Shown: in pieces, positions 1-11,114 of the stretch | Position numbering within the stretch: position 1 is the first letter of the stretch | Layout: the number at the start of each line of letters is the position of its first letter | Made by a program: the position numbers and the translations under genes | Notes under the pieces: generated by a model | Seen by the model: only the letters and a program-made list of their open reading frames with translations | The model's database searches: none | Told to the model about the DNA's origin: nothing | NCBI GenBank assembly: GCA_040755915.1 | Contig: JBFLWM010000045.1 | Coordinates: 1 to 64,000, forward strand | Direction: 5' to 3' | Source of the DNA: Sulfurivermis sp040755915 | Lineage (GTDB): Bacteria; Pseudomonadota; Gammaproteobacteria; Thiohalomonadales; Thiohalomonadaceae | DNA length: 64,000 nucleotides

Positions 1-258
1 CGGCTCAAGGCCGCCGCCGACGCCCACTCGCTCAGCGCCGACGGCGCCGCCAATCTGGAAGACGCCTTCGAGTTCATCGGCACCCTGCGCGCGCGCCATC
101 AGGCACGACAGATCAAGCAGGGCATGCCGCCGGACAATTACGTCACGCCGGAGGAACTGACACCGCTGGAGCGCAACCATCTGAAGGATGCCTTCTCTGC
201 CATCAGCGCCCTGCAGACCGCCCTGGCCCAGCGCTACCAGACCGGGCGTTTCTACTGA
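1..258 (+). CDS. C-terminal end of a DUF294-type nucleotidyltransferase-like/CBS protein (5' end outside the window)
   Basis: Frame 1 is open from the first base and stops with TGA at 256-258, giving an 85-residue fragment. It ends in the pattern L-x-x-LERNHLKDAF followed by a helix rich in Gln and Ala, which I recognise as the closing helices of the DUF294_C substrate-binding domain. Full-length relatives carry cyclic-nucleotide-like, CBS and nucleotidyltransferase-like domains and are thought to be regulatory; those domains lie upstream of this window. The stop codon shares one base with the start of the next gene, so the two are probably translated together. Similar pairs lie near acs and a sodium/solute symporter in other proteobacteria, so a symporter gene may lie just upstream. 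The family call rests on a short fragment. Confidence 0.7.
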   Translation, partial: RLKAAADAHSLSADGAANLEDAFEFIGTLRARHQARQIKQGMPPDNYVTPEELTPLERNHLKDAFSAISALQTALAQRYQTGRFY

Positions 259-950
259 TGCTGGAGTGGCTGCTCAGCCTGGATTACCGGCGCCGGCGCC
301 TCGCGGCAAGGACGGCACCGGGGCCGTTGCGCGATTATCTGGAGACCCCCTTCGCCGCCACCAGGAGCGACTGCCGCAAACTGGACTATCTGGCGCTGGA
401 TCTGGAAACCACCGGACTGGATGCCAAAAAGGACGCCATCATCAGCTTCGGCTGGGTCCTGCTGCACGGCAACCGCATCGAGCTCGCCTCGGCACAGCAC
501 CGGCTGGTGCGCCAGCACTGCGCCATCCCCGAGGCCAGCGCGGTCATCCATCAAATCACCGATGATGCCGCCGCCTGCGGCGAGGATCTCGCCGCCGTGA
601 TGGCCGACCTGCTGCCGCTGCTCGCCGGCAAGGTGCTGATCGCCCATCACGCCCGGGTCGAACTGGGATTTCTCAATGCGGCCTGCGAACAGCTCTATGG
701 CAGCGGTTTTCTGATTCCCGTCATCGACACCCAGTACATCGCCCAGCGCAGCCTCGAACGGCGCAATCACGGCATCCGGCCCGGTGAGATGCGCCTCGGC
801 AACCTGCGCAACCGCTACAACCTGCCCCGTTATCGCGCCCACAACGCCCTGACCGACGCCCTCGCCGCCGCCGAGCTGTATCTGGCCCAACTGGCGGAGC
901 GCGACGGCAGCCACCCGCTGCCGCTGAAAGACCTGATGCTGCGGCCATGA
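258..950 (+). CDS. DnaQ-like 3'-5' exonuclease (DEDDh family)
   Basis: The 230-residue product has the three exonuclease motifs in order: LDLETTG with Asp48 and Glu50, an ExoII motif AHHARVELGFLN around 129-140, and HNALTD with His195 and Asp200. Together these give a DEDDh-type active site for two-metal hydrolysis of 3' ends. The usual ExoII Asp appears as Glu135, which may be a subfamily trait. The first 40 residues are basic and do not look like part of the fold. There is no polymerase or helicase domain, so this is a stand-alone nuclease and not the Pol III epsilon subunit. It overlaps the preceding DUF294 gene by one base and lies upstream of acs in the same direction. The substrate is unknown. 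Confidence 0.85.
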   Translation: MLEWLLSLDYRRRRLAARTAPGPLRDYLETPFAATRSDCRKLDYLALDLETTGLDAKKDAIISFGWVLLHGNRIELASAQHRLVRQHCAIPEASAVIHQITDDAAACGEDLAAVMADLLPLLAGKVLIAHHARVELGFLNAACEQLYGSGFLIPVIDTQYIAQRSLERRNHGIRPGEMRLGNLRNRYNLPRYRAHNALTDALAAAELYLAQLAERDGSHPLPLKDLMLRP

Positions 951-1205
951 TGCCCCACGCAAGCCGGTCGCATGGTATAGTGGGCGACCCCGTTTCGGAG
1001 CGGGGTGCGGCCGGTTTCAGCGATGTGGGCGGCCGCCGCGGGGCGCCGACGCGTGCCCTGCATCGGGAGACAATAAAACTACAAAAGAGCACCGGTAAAC
1101 GGATTCCGTTCACCACCTGCGGCCACGCGCGGCGCCATGAGCGTGCGTGCAACCGTAATTAACTTGAAGCTTTTGCCATAGCCTTTATTGACCTAGGAGA
1201 AACCC
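951..1205 (+). other. Intergenic leader upstream of acs
   Basis: These 255 bases separate the exonuclease from acs. A short GC-rich inverted repeat (accccg at 987-992, cggggt at 1001-1006) lacks a T-run and is not a clear terminator. TATAGT at 975-980 could be a -10 element but has no convincing -35 partner. The acs ribosome-binding site, aggag at about 1195, lies just before the ATG. No small gene or RNA was recognised. Confidence 0.4.
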
Positions 1206-3143
<1,938 letters not shown>

Positions 3144-3146
3144 CAC

Positions 3147-3219
3147 TGTAAGAGCGAATCGTATTCGCGGCCGGCGTGCTTCTGCCCGGCGCTGTATCGC
3201 GGATACGATCCGCTCCTAC
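3147..3219. repeat. REP-type palindrome pair (REPIN-like)
   Basis: Two inverted copies of a short palindrome flank a GC-rich centre. The left copy (3147-3170) contains agagcgaatcgtattcgcgg and the right copy (3196-3219) contains gcggatacgatccgctcc, so each arm is itself palindromic and the two face each other. This is the usual architecture of a REP doublet found between convergent or terminal genes in gammaproteobacteria. It sits between the acs stop codon and the terminator. No second copy was seen in this window. Confidence 0.6.
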
Positions 3220-3227
3220 CCAAAACA

Positions 3228-3265
3228 AAGGCCGCGGGCGGCGACGCCCGCGGCCTTGCTTTTTG
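3228..3265 (+). terminator. Rho-independent terminator of acs
   Basis: A perfect 13-bp stem, aaggccgcgggcg at 3228-3240 pairing with cgcccgcggcctt at 3245-3257, has a four-base loop gcga and is followed by gcttttt. It lies 85 bases downstream of the acs stop. Confidence 0.9.
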
Positions 3266-3410
3266 CAGATGCCCCACTTACAGTGTCGACATAGGCCTAT
3301 TCCTTACCATAAAAGTTGGTAATGAATAATGGCTGGCGCACACACCAAACAACCCATAAACCGTGCGCACGGCGACAACAAAAACAATGCGCCGGTAAGG
3401 GGGGGTACCG

Positions 3411-6400
3411 ATGTCCATACGCCGTCTGCTCATCACGCTGCTGGCCCTGCTCGGCCTGCTGATCCTGGCGGGCAGCCTGTGGGAATTCCGCGAGGCGCGT
3501 GAGAAACTCCACGCCGTCACCTGGATCGAACAGACCAACCACCTCGCCGACCTGTCCCTGCGCGCCAGCGCCGTGATGGCCATGGAACGCGGCATCACCG
3601 CTGCCCTGCTCTCCAGCGAGGAACCGCAATCCAACATGCAGGAGGAGATGCGGCGGCAGCGCCAGACCGTCGATCGGCAGTACCAGCACCTGCTGGACAA
3701 CGCCCAGACCATCAACAACCTGCCTCCCAGCCATCCGCTCACCCTCGCCCTGCACGACCTGGCACACAGCCGCGGTGAACTGGAAGCCAGCCGCAGCCTG
3801 ATTGACCAGCACAGCCTGCCCGGCGGGGCAGACGCCTGGATTGCGCAGGCCACGCGCCACATCGAGGCCATGGCCGATGTGCGCCGCGCCTGCATGGTGC
3901 CGCTGCCGGGCAACATGTATTCCTACATGCCGAATCCGGTGATGAAGGAGGCGCTGTTCACGGTCAGCGAATACGCCGGCCGCGAACGCGCCATCGTCGG
4001 TGCCGCCATCGCCCGCCACCGTCCCCTGAGCGAATTCGAACTGGCGCAGCTGCAGCAATACCGCAACGTCGTCGACGTGGCCCTGACCCGTGCCGAGCGC
4101 ATCGTGCGCCAGTTTCCTGCCTCACGCGAACTGACCCTGGCCTCGGCCAATGTCACCAGTGTCTTTCTGTCCCGCTACGAGGAACTGCGGCAGCAGGTCT
4201 ACGCCGCCAGCCGCAGCGGCGAACCCTATCCCGTTGATGCCGAACTCTGGTACACCGAGGCGACCCAGGCCATCGACACCATCATCGCCCTGTCGGAGGC
4301 GATGAGCGGCCATCTGCGCCGGGAGATCGCGCAGCTGCGCCACAAGGCCCTGCTCGACAGTTCACTGCTGGTCCTGGCGCTGCTGATCACCAGCGTGGTG
4401 TTCTTCCTCGTCGTGCGCAGTATCCGCCGCCGCATCCTGCTGCCGCTCAAGCGGCTGGAGGCGGCTGCAGACACCATCAGCAAGGGCAATCTGAACCAAC
4501 CCCTCCCCACCTTCCGCAACGACGAACTGGGGCATCTGGCGGCCGCCTTCGAACGCATGCGTCTGACCCTGCTCGACGATCTGCGCCAGCGCGAGGCCGA
4601 TGCGGCACGGCTGCGAATCTTCTCCCTGGCACTGGAGCAGAGTGCCGACTCGGTGATCATCACCGACCACGACCGCACCATCGAATACGTCAACACCGCC
4701 TTCGAGCGCATCCGCGGCTACCGCCGTGAACAGGTGCTCGGCAAGAACGCTGCCATGTTCAAGAGCGAGCTCAATGATCCCGCCCTGTATCAACGCTTCC
4801 ACGAGGCCTTGAGCCGCGGCGAGGTGTTCCGCGCCACCCTCACCAACTGCCGCGCCGACGGCACCCCCTACTATGAAGAGGTCGCCATCAGCCCGGTGCG
4901 CGACAGCAGCGGTGCGGTCACCCACTACATCTCCAGCAGCAAGGATGTCAGCGAGCGCATCAACACCGAAACAGAACTGCGCAAACTGAGCCAGGCCATC
5001 GAACAGAGCGTCAGCTCGGTAATCATCACCGACCCGCAGGGCATCGTCGAATACGTCAATCCGCAGTTCAGCCGCACCACCGGCTATAACGCCGACGAGG
5101 TGCGCGGCGGCAAGCTCAACCTGCTCAAGTCAGGACGCACTTCGATCGAGCGCTACCGTGAACTGTGGAACACCATTCGCCAGGGCAAGGTGTGGGAAGG
5201 CGAACTCATCAACAAACGCAAGAGCGGTGAACTGTACTGGGAGCTGGTATCCATCAGCCCGGTGCGCAATGCGCAGGGTGAAATCACCCACTACGTCGGT
5301 TTGCAGCATGACATCAGCGAACGCAAGAAGCTGGAGGAACAGCTCAATTTCTTTGCCTATTACGACGAATTGACCCAGCTGCCCAACCGCAACCTGTTGA
5401 GCCAGCGCTTTGCCCAGGCTGTCGTCAACCGCCGTGACGACGGCCTGCTGGCGGTGCTGTCCCTCGACCTGAGCCGTTTCAAACTGATCAATGACAGCCT
5501 GGGCCATCGCATCGGCGATGCCGTGCTGCGCACCATCGGCAAGCGCCTCAATCAGGTGGCACGCGGCCACGACACCGTGGCACGCTACGGCGGTGACGAG
5601 TTCGTGGTACTGCTGACCGATGTACAGCAGGCCGACGATGCCAGCGCCGTGGCCCAGCGCATGATCGACGCGGTGGCGCAACCCATCGAGCTGGAAGGAC
5701 ACGAACTGCGCCTCACACTGCATATCGGTATCAGCCTGATGCCACAGGATGGCGACGATCTCGGCACCTTGCTGCGCAACGCCACCACGGCACAGCACGA
5801 GGCGGCACGCGAGGGCCGCAATCACTACCGCTTCTATACCGAAGAGTTGAATGCCGAAGTGGCGGCACGCCTGTCCCTGGAGCATGCCCTGCGCCGCGCC
5901 CTGGAGCAGGGAGAACTGGAATTGCACTACCAGCCCAAGGTTGATCTGACCAGCGGCCACATCATCGGTGTCGAGGCACTGGCACGCTGGTGTCACCCCA
6001 CCGAGGGCTGGATCTCGCCGGTGCGCTTCATTCCGGTGGCGGAGGAAACCGGACTGATCCAGTCCCTCGGCGAATGGGCGCTGCGCGAGGCCTGCCGCCA
6101 GAATCGCCGCTGGCAGGAGGCCGGCCTGCCGCCCATCAGCGTGGCCGTGAATCTCTCCGCCCAACAGCTGCGCCAGCCTTCGCTGGTGGTTTCCGTGGCA
6201 CGGGTGCTGGAGGAGTCCGGGCTGGAGCCGCGCTACCTTGAACTGGAACTGACTGAAAGCGCGGTAATGGAGTCACCGGACGCCACTGCCGAGGTATTGC
6301 AGCAATTGAAGGCGCTGGGCATCAGCCTGGCCGTCGATGATTTCGGAACCGGCTATTCCAGCCTCTCGCATCTGGGACGCTTTCCCTTCGACACGCTGAA

Positions 6401-7055
6401 AATTGATCGCAGCTTCGTCACCCACATCACCACCGCGCCGGACCAGGCCACCATCGCCATGACCATCATCGCCATGGCCGAGAGCCTGCGCCTGACCGTA
6501 GTGGCGGAGGGAGTGGAGACCGAGGCCCAGGCGGTGTATCTGCGCGACAAGGGCTGCGACCAGCTGCAGGGTTATCTGTTCAGCCGGCCACTGCCTCCGG
6601 GTGAGCTGGCGCAACTGCTGCTGGACGGCACCCGCCTGAACCTGCCGCAGCACGATGCGCCGCACGAAACCCTGCTATTGCTGGATGATGAACGCAACAT
6701 GCTCAAGGCGCTCGCCCGCGTGTTCCAGCACGACGGCTATCGCGTCCTCACTGCAGGCAATACCAAAGAGGCATTTGATTTGCTGGCCCTGCACGGTGCC
6801 GGCGTCATCATCAGCGATCAACGCATGCCGGACATGAACGGCATCAGCTTTTTTCAGCGGGTCAAGGGCATCTATCCGGACACCGTGCGTATCGTGCTGA
6901 GCGGGCATGGCGATCTGGAAGAGGTCAGCCATGCCGTCAACGATGGCGTCATCCACAAATACTTCAGCAAGCCATGGGACGACGACGAATTGCGCGAGCA
7001 GGTGCGCAAGGCCTTTGCCCTGTATCGCACGCTGCACGCCCGAGTGAGTGACTGA
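3411..7055 (+). CDS. Membrane-bound PAS-GGDEF-EAL protein with C-terminal receiver domain (c-di-GMP turnover)
   Basis: The 1214-residue protein reads from the N-terminus: a membrane helix (about 5-24), an extracytoplasmic all-helical sensor (about 28-310) with MERGITAALL and YAGRERA signatures, a second membrane helix (about 317-338), HAMP, two PAS domains (about 400-640), GGDEF, EAL, and a receiver domain. The cyclase motif GGDEF is intact at 727-731 with an inhibitory RGHD site at 718-721. EAL is at 855-857 with ELTES, DDFGTGYSS and VAEGVETE conserved, so both synthesis and hydrolysis are plausible. The terminal receiver has phospho-acceptor Asp1136 in SDQRMPDMNG and the conserved SKPW lysine. 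A receiver after EAL suggests control by a kinase, and a convergent kinase gene with a similar sensor lies next door. The ATG follows aagggggg. Confidence 0.93.
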   Translation: MSIRRLLITLLALLGLLILAGSLWEFREAREKLHAVTWIEQTNHLADLSLRASAVMAMERGITAALLSSEEPQSNMQEEMRRQRQTVDRQYQHLLDNAQTINNLPPSHPLTLALHDLAHSRGELEASRSLIDQHSLPGGADAWIAQATRHIEAMADVRRACMVPLPGNMYSYMPNPVMKEALFTVSEYAGRERAIVGAAIARHRPLSEFELAQLQQYRNVVDVALTRAERIVRQFPASRELTLASANVTSVFLSRYEELRQQVYAASRSGEPYPVDAELWYTEATQAIDTIIALSEAMSGHLRREIAQLRHKALLDSSLLVLALLITSVVFFLVVRSIRRRILLPLKRLEAAADTISKGNLNQPLPTFRNDELGHLAAAFERMRLTLLDDLRQREADAARLRIFSLALEQSADSVIITDHDRTIEYVNTAFERIRGYRREQVLGKNAAMFKSELNDPALYQRFHEALSRGEVFRATLTNCRADGTPYYEEVAISPVRDSSGAVTHYISSSKDVSERINTETELRKLSQAIEQSVSSVIITDPQGIVEYVNPQFSRTTGYNADEVRGGKLNLLKSGRTSIERYRELWNTIRQGKVWEGELINKRKSGELYWELVSISPVRNAQGEITHYVGLQHDISERKKLEEQLNFFAYYDELTQLPNRNLLSQRFAQAVVNRRDDGLLAVLSLDLSRFKLINDSLGHRIGDAVLRTIGKRLNQVARGHDTVARYGGDEFVVLLTDVQQADDASAVAQRMIDAVAQPIELEGHELRLTLHIGISLMPQDGDDLGTLLRNATTAQHEAAREGRNHYRFYTEELNAEVAARLSLEHALRRALEQGELELHYQPKVDLTSGHIIGVEALARWCHPTEGWISPVRFIPVAEETGLIQSLGEWALREACRQNRRWQEAGLPPISVAVNLSAQQLRQPSLVVSVARVLEESGLEPRYLELELTESAVMESPDATAEVLQQLKALGISLAVDDFGTGYSSLSHLGRFPFDTLKIDRSFVTHITTAPDQATIAMTIIAMAESLRLTVVAEGVETEAQAVYLRDKGCDQLQGYLFSRPLPPGELAQLLLDGTRLNLPQHDAPHETLLLLDDERNMLKALARVFQHDGYRVLTAGNTKEAFDLLALHGAGVIISDQRMPDMNGISFFQRVKGIYPDTVRIVLSGHGDLEEVSHAVNDGVIHKYFSKPWDDDELREQVRKAFALYRTLHARVSD

Positions 7056-7083
7056 ACGCTGCTGGTGCAGGACCGGCGGCGAT

Positions 7084-7923
7084 TCAGGCCGGCCCGCCGG
7101 GACCTTCCCGCTCCGGCACCAGTACCAGCACACTGCCATGGCAGCCGGGCGCCGCGCCCAGCCGGGTGGCATGTACCGTCAGCGGGCGCCCTTCACCAAC
7201 CGTGATGTGAGGCTGTTCCAGGGTCTGGCGCTGCACCGCGGCCTGGCAAACTTTACGCAAGGCCTGGGGCAACACCTGGGCAGCATTGTGACCGAGCAAC
7301 ACCCCGGGGGCCTGCCCCACCAGGGCATGGGCCATGGAGTTGGCTACCGCCACGACACCCTCCTCGCTGATTCCCAACACACCGACCGGCAGGTGCTCAA
7401 GAATTTCCCGTGACAGATCCAGCAGACGGTGATGCTGATCCAGCTCCCTCCCCTGGCTGTCTACGCGCTGTTGCAGGCCAAGATTGGATGCCGCCAGTTG
7501 CTGGTTGAGCGCTTGCAACTCACCGGCCAGACGATCACGTTCGGCACGCAGTTCGTGATGTTCAAAGGCCTCACGGATGTTTGCCCGCAACAATTCGTCA
7601 TCCCATGGCTTGGTCAGAAACTTGTAGATGGCGCCACGATTGATGGCATCGGTTACCGACTGCAGATCGGTATAACCCGACAGCATGAGACGCACGGTCT
7701 GCGGACGCAGCGCCTTGGCGCGTTCGAGAAATTCACTGCCGGTCATTCCTGGCATGCGCTGGTCACTGAGTATCACGCCGACCGGACGCTGCGCCAGCAG
7801 CTCCAGTCCCTGCTGTCCGCCGGTCGCCGTCAGCACCGTATAACCGTCGCGGCGCAGCAACCGAACCACCGCCCGCAGGATATTTTCCTCATCATCGACT
7901 ACCAGCAACACACGCTGCGTCAT
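7084..7923 (-). CDS. Response regulator with receiver, coiled coil and C-terminal PAS-like domain
   Basis: The 279-residue protein starts with a receiver domain (1-120) holding the acidic pair at Asp10/Asp11, phospho-acceptor Asp54 in SDQRMPGMTG and the TKPW lysine. A Gln/Leu-rich coiled coil (about 125-165) links to a PAS-like region (about 170-260). No DNA-binding, HD-GYP, GGDEF or methyltransferase output was seen, so it probably works through protein contacts. Its start overlaps the stop of the upstream kinase gene by ATGA, indicating one operon and a cognate pair. The receiver closely resembles the C-terminal receiver of the convergent GGDEF-EAL protein. The last residues are Gly/Pro-rich. 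Confidence 0.87.
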   Translation of the reverse strand: MTQRVLLVVDDEENILRAVVRLLRRDGYTVLTATGGQQGLELLAQRPVGVILSDQRMPGMTGSEFLERAKALRPQTVRLMLSGYTDLQSVTDAINRGAIYKFLTKPWDDELLRANIREAFEHHELRAERDRLAGELQALNQQLAASNLGLQQRVDSQGRELDQHHRLLDLSREILEHLPVGVLGISEEGVVAVANSMAHALVGQAPGVLLGHNAAQVLPQALRKVCQAAVQRQTLEQPHITVGEGRPLTVHATRLGAAPGCHGSVLVLVPEREGPGGPA

Positions 7924-10900
7924 TGTTCCTGTCCCTCCCTGGAAATATCCGCGCCAGACTGCCGCAACGGCAACCAGACGCGGAAGCGGCTGCCATGACC
8001 AGGCTCGCTGTCCACCTCGATGCGCCCACCGTGCTTCTGCACGATGCCATAGGAGATGGACAGCCCCAGCCCCGTCCCCTTGCCCACCGGCTTGGTGGTG
8101 AAGAAGGGTTCAAACAGGCGGTTGATGTGCTCGGACGGGATGCCCTTGCCGTTGTCCTCCACCTCAACCCAGCACCAGCTGCCGTCAAGGCCGCTGCGCA
8201 CATGAATCACACCGTGCTCCTCGATGGCCTGGGCGGCATTGACCAGCAGGTTCATGAACACCTGATTGAGCTGCGACGGGATGCACTCCACCAGCGGCAG
8301 GTCAGCGAACTCACGCACCACTTCCGCCTTGTACTTGAGTTCGTTGTGCACGATATTGAGTGTGCTCTCCAGTCCCTTGTGCAGATCGGCCAACTGCCAC
8401 TCGGCCTCTTCCTGGCGAGAGAAGTCCTTCAAGTCCTGGACGATCTTCTTCACCCGCGCCACCCCTTCACCGGATTCATCGATCAGAGCCCGGATATCAC
8501 CACGCAGATACGCCAGGTCTACTTCCTCCCGGAGAGCCTGCAGGCGGCTTCGCAACTCGGCATCGGCCAGGGCCCGCTCCGCCTCTTCATAGGCATCGAG
8601 CAGCCGGAAAATGCCATCCATATAGCGGGCGAGAGTGGCGATATTGGAACTGATGTAACCCACCGGATTATTGATCTCGTGGGCCACACCGGCTGCCAGC
8701 TGACCGATGGATGCCAGCTTCTCCGATTGCTGCAACTGCTCATCCATGCGGCGTCGCTCGGTGACATCCTTGGAGGTGGACAGATAATGGGTAATGGTGC
8801 CACCGGCATCACGCAGCGGCGTGATGGTCTTCTCCTCATAGAACAGATCGCCGGCCTTGCGCCGGTTGACCATCAGCGCACGGAAGGAATGGCCGGAAGA
8901 GATGGTGTCCCACATCTTCTTGTAGAACCCCTCATCCTGCACACCGGAATGCAGGATACGCGAGGATTGACCGATCACCTCCGCGCGGAGATAGCCGGTT
9001 TCACGTTCGAAGGCGGCGTTGACATACTCAATATTTCCCGCTGGGTCGGTGATCATTACGGCATCATCGGTCTGCTCCGCCACGCGCAACAGCTTTTGCG
9101 TTTCCGCCTCGCTCCTGCGCTGCTCGGTGACATCGGCGCCGACGCTGGCACTGCCGGCCGGACGCTCATCGGGGCCGTGGATCACGATGGTATTCCACAC
9201 CACGCGCCGCCGCGTGCCGTCCACGGCCACGATCTCGTATTCATGGGGCGAGGCCGGCTGGCCGCCTGCCATCATGCGCAGATAGGCGGCACGCAACACA
9301 CCACGCGACTCCTCCGCGATAAACAGTTCGAACCAGTTGCTGCCCATCACCTCCTGCCGCTTCCGCCCGGTGCTGCGCAGCAGACAGTCATTGATGAAGG
9401 TGATATTGCCTCCATCGTCCAGCATGACGGCCATCAGCTGCATGTTCTCCAGCAGATCGCGGAAACGACGCTCTGACTCGCGCTGGGCCTGCTCCACCTG
9501 GCGCCGCTCGGTCACATCACGATCGATGCCACGGTAACCGGCGAAGGCACCGTCCTCGTCGAATACCGGCACACCGTTGGTTTCCAGCACGACCAGCCGG
9601 CCATCCTTGTGGCGATTGAGATTTTCCAGGCTCCGAATCGGTGCACGCTGTGCCACCAGTTCGGTGAACACCGTTTCCAGACGCGCCGCCTCCCCCGCCT
9701 GCATCAGCTCGAAGGGCGTACGCCCGATCACCTCGTCCGGCTCATAGCCGAGTATGCTGCGTATCTGCGGGCTGACGTAGGTATAGCGCCCCACACCGTC
9801 GATCTCCCACAGCCAGTCGTTGGTACTCTCCACCAGATTGCGGAAGCGCTGCGCGCTGCTGCGCAACAGCCCTTCGATACGGTCGCGCTCCTGCATCTGC
9901 TCGAGCAGGCTCAGACGCATCTTTTCCAGGGTTGCCCCCAGCTCGCCCAGCTCATCCCCATGCGGCAAATGCAGCGGCCGTGCATAGTCCCCCCGGCCGA
10001 TGGCGTCTGCGGCGCGTTCCAGCTGGCGCAGCGGCACAATGACCCGGCGGCGGATGATCATGGCAGCGGCCAGCAGCATCAGTACGACCAGCACCGCGGC
10101 CAGGGTGAACACCACGACGATCTCCCTTGCGCGCTGCACCTTGCGCATGGCCTGCTGGCTCACCACATCATTGATCGCCCCACCCAGCGCGATGATTGAA
10201 TTGATGCCCCGGGTTGCCTCCCCGTACCAGGTAGCCACATCGACTGGATAGTCCTTGCCCTGCACGGCAGCATCGTAGACCTGCTCGCGTAACACATGGT
10301 AGCGGCGCCGGAATTCTGCATTCATCACCGCATGGGACGTGGTCACCGCGGAATGACCACTGAAGGCCGCTACCGCGGCATCCAGCTGGGCCAGCGCCAC
10401 CTGTGCGGTATGGCGCATGCCCAGCAGCGCCTCCTGCTCGCTGCGGGAAAGGGCACGCCCCTGCGCGATGGCAATCCCCAGCAGCGCCCGCTCACGGCCG
10501 GTATACTCGCTGGCCGTGTACAGCGCATCTTTCGAGGCCAGATGCTCGTGTCGCAATACGTCACTGTGACCGGCCATCGCCAGGGCACGATGGCGCACGG
10601 CAGCCGTGGCCTCGATGAAATCCGTTATGGCCGCGACGAAGTAGGCCTCGCCACCCCGCTCCCTGTGCTGCAACATCACATCGGCGGTGCCGCGGGCCCG
10701 CAGCAGGTTCTGGCGTTCACGCCGCAGACCATCGAGTGCATTGTGCAGGGATGACTGAAAATCACTCTCCAACAATGTTTCCGCTGCCGCCAGCAGGTCG
10801 ATGACCCGCTCTTCATTCAGGCGCCGCAGGCGCTGCATCTCCATGGTCATGGTTTCGCTGCCAGCGGCCGGATTAGCCAGCAGGGCGGCGGTGATGCCGC

Positions 10901-11087
10901 GTTCCATGGCCGAATTGGTGTTGAGCTGCAAGGTGAGCTCGGAGATCTCATTGATGTGCAGCAGTTGACGGGCCTCGTGCAGATCATGCGCCGCCAGCCG
11001 GCCGCCCCACCCCACCGCGGCCAGGGAAATGAACGTAATCAGTCCCAGCAGCAGGAACAGCAGTTGGCGCATGCGGAACAGATACAC
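7920..11087 (-). CDS. Membrane sensor histidine kinase, multi-PAS
   Basis: The 1055-residue protein has a membrane helix (about 8-28), a helical periplasmic sensor with MERGITAALL and YTGRERA signatures, a second membrane helix (about 310-332), HAMP, three PAS/PAC units (about 410-780), a dimerisation helix with phospho-acceptor His803 in GVAHEINNP, and an HATPase domain with DNGKGI and GTGLGLS motifs. The HEINNP form belongs to the NtrB-like group of kinases. It has no attached receiver, and its partner is almost certainly the overlapping response regulator downstream. GTG at 11087 is chosen because GGAG precedes it; ATG at 11072 is the alternative. Its sensor is paralogous to that of the 3411-7055 protein, so both may read the same ligand, possibly a NIT-type anion; the ligand is inference. 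Confidence 0.92.
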   Translation of the reverse strand: MYLFRMRQLLFLLLGLITFISLAAVGWGGRLAAHDLHEARQLLHINEISELTLQLNTNSAMERGITAALLANPAAGSETMTMEMQRLRRLNEERVIDLLAAAETLLESDFQSSLHNALDGLRRERQNLLRARGTADVMLQHRERGGEAYFVAAITDFIEATAAVRHRALAMAGHSDVLRHEHLASKDALYTASEYTGRERALLGIAIAQGRALSRSEQEALLGMRHTAQVALAQLDAAVAAFSGHSAVTTSHAVMNAEFRRRYHVLREQVYDAAVQGKDYPVDVATWYGEATRGINSIIALGGAINDVVSQQAMRKVQRAREIVVVFTLAAVLVVLMLLAAAMIIRRRVIVPLRQLERAADAIGRGDYARPLHLPHGDELGELGATLEKMRLSLLEQMQERDRIEGLLRSSAQRFRNLVESTNDWLWEIDGVGRYTYVSPQIRSILGYEPDEVIGRTPFELMQAGEAARLETVFTELVAQRAPIRSLENLNRHKDGRLVVLETNGVPVFDEDGAFAGYRGIDRDVTERRQVEQAQRESERRFRDLLENMQLMAVMLDDGGNITFINDCLLRSTGRKRQEVMGSNWFELFIAEESRGVLRAAYLRMMAGGQPASPHEYEIVAVDGTRRRVVWNTIVIHGPDERPAGSASVGADVTEQRRSEAETQKLLRVAEQTDDAVMITDPAGNIEYVNAAFERETGYLRAEVIGQSSRILHSGVQDEGFYKKMWDTISSGHSFRALMVNRRKAGDLFYEEKTITPLRDAGGTITHYLSTSKDVTERRRMDEQLQQSEKLASIGQLAAGVAHEINNPVGYISSNIATLARYMDGIFRLLDAYEEAERALADAELRSRLQALREEVDLAYLRGDIRALIDESGEGVARVKKIVQDLKDFSRQEEAEWQLADLHKGLESTLNIVHNELKYKAEVVREFADLPLVECIPSQLNQVFMNLLVNAAQAIEEHGVIHVRSGLDGSWCWVEVEDNGKGIPSEHINRLFEPFFTTKPVGKGTGLGLSISYGIVQKHGGRIEVDSEPGHGSRFRVWLPLRQSGADISREGQEQ

Positions 11088-11114
11088 GGTGAGCTCCGGG
11101 TGGAAAGCGCGCGG

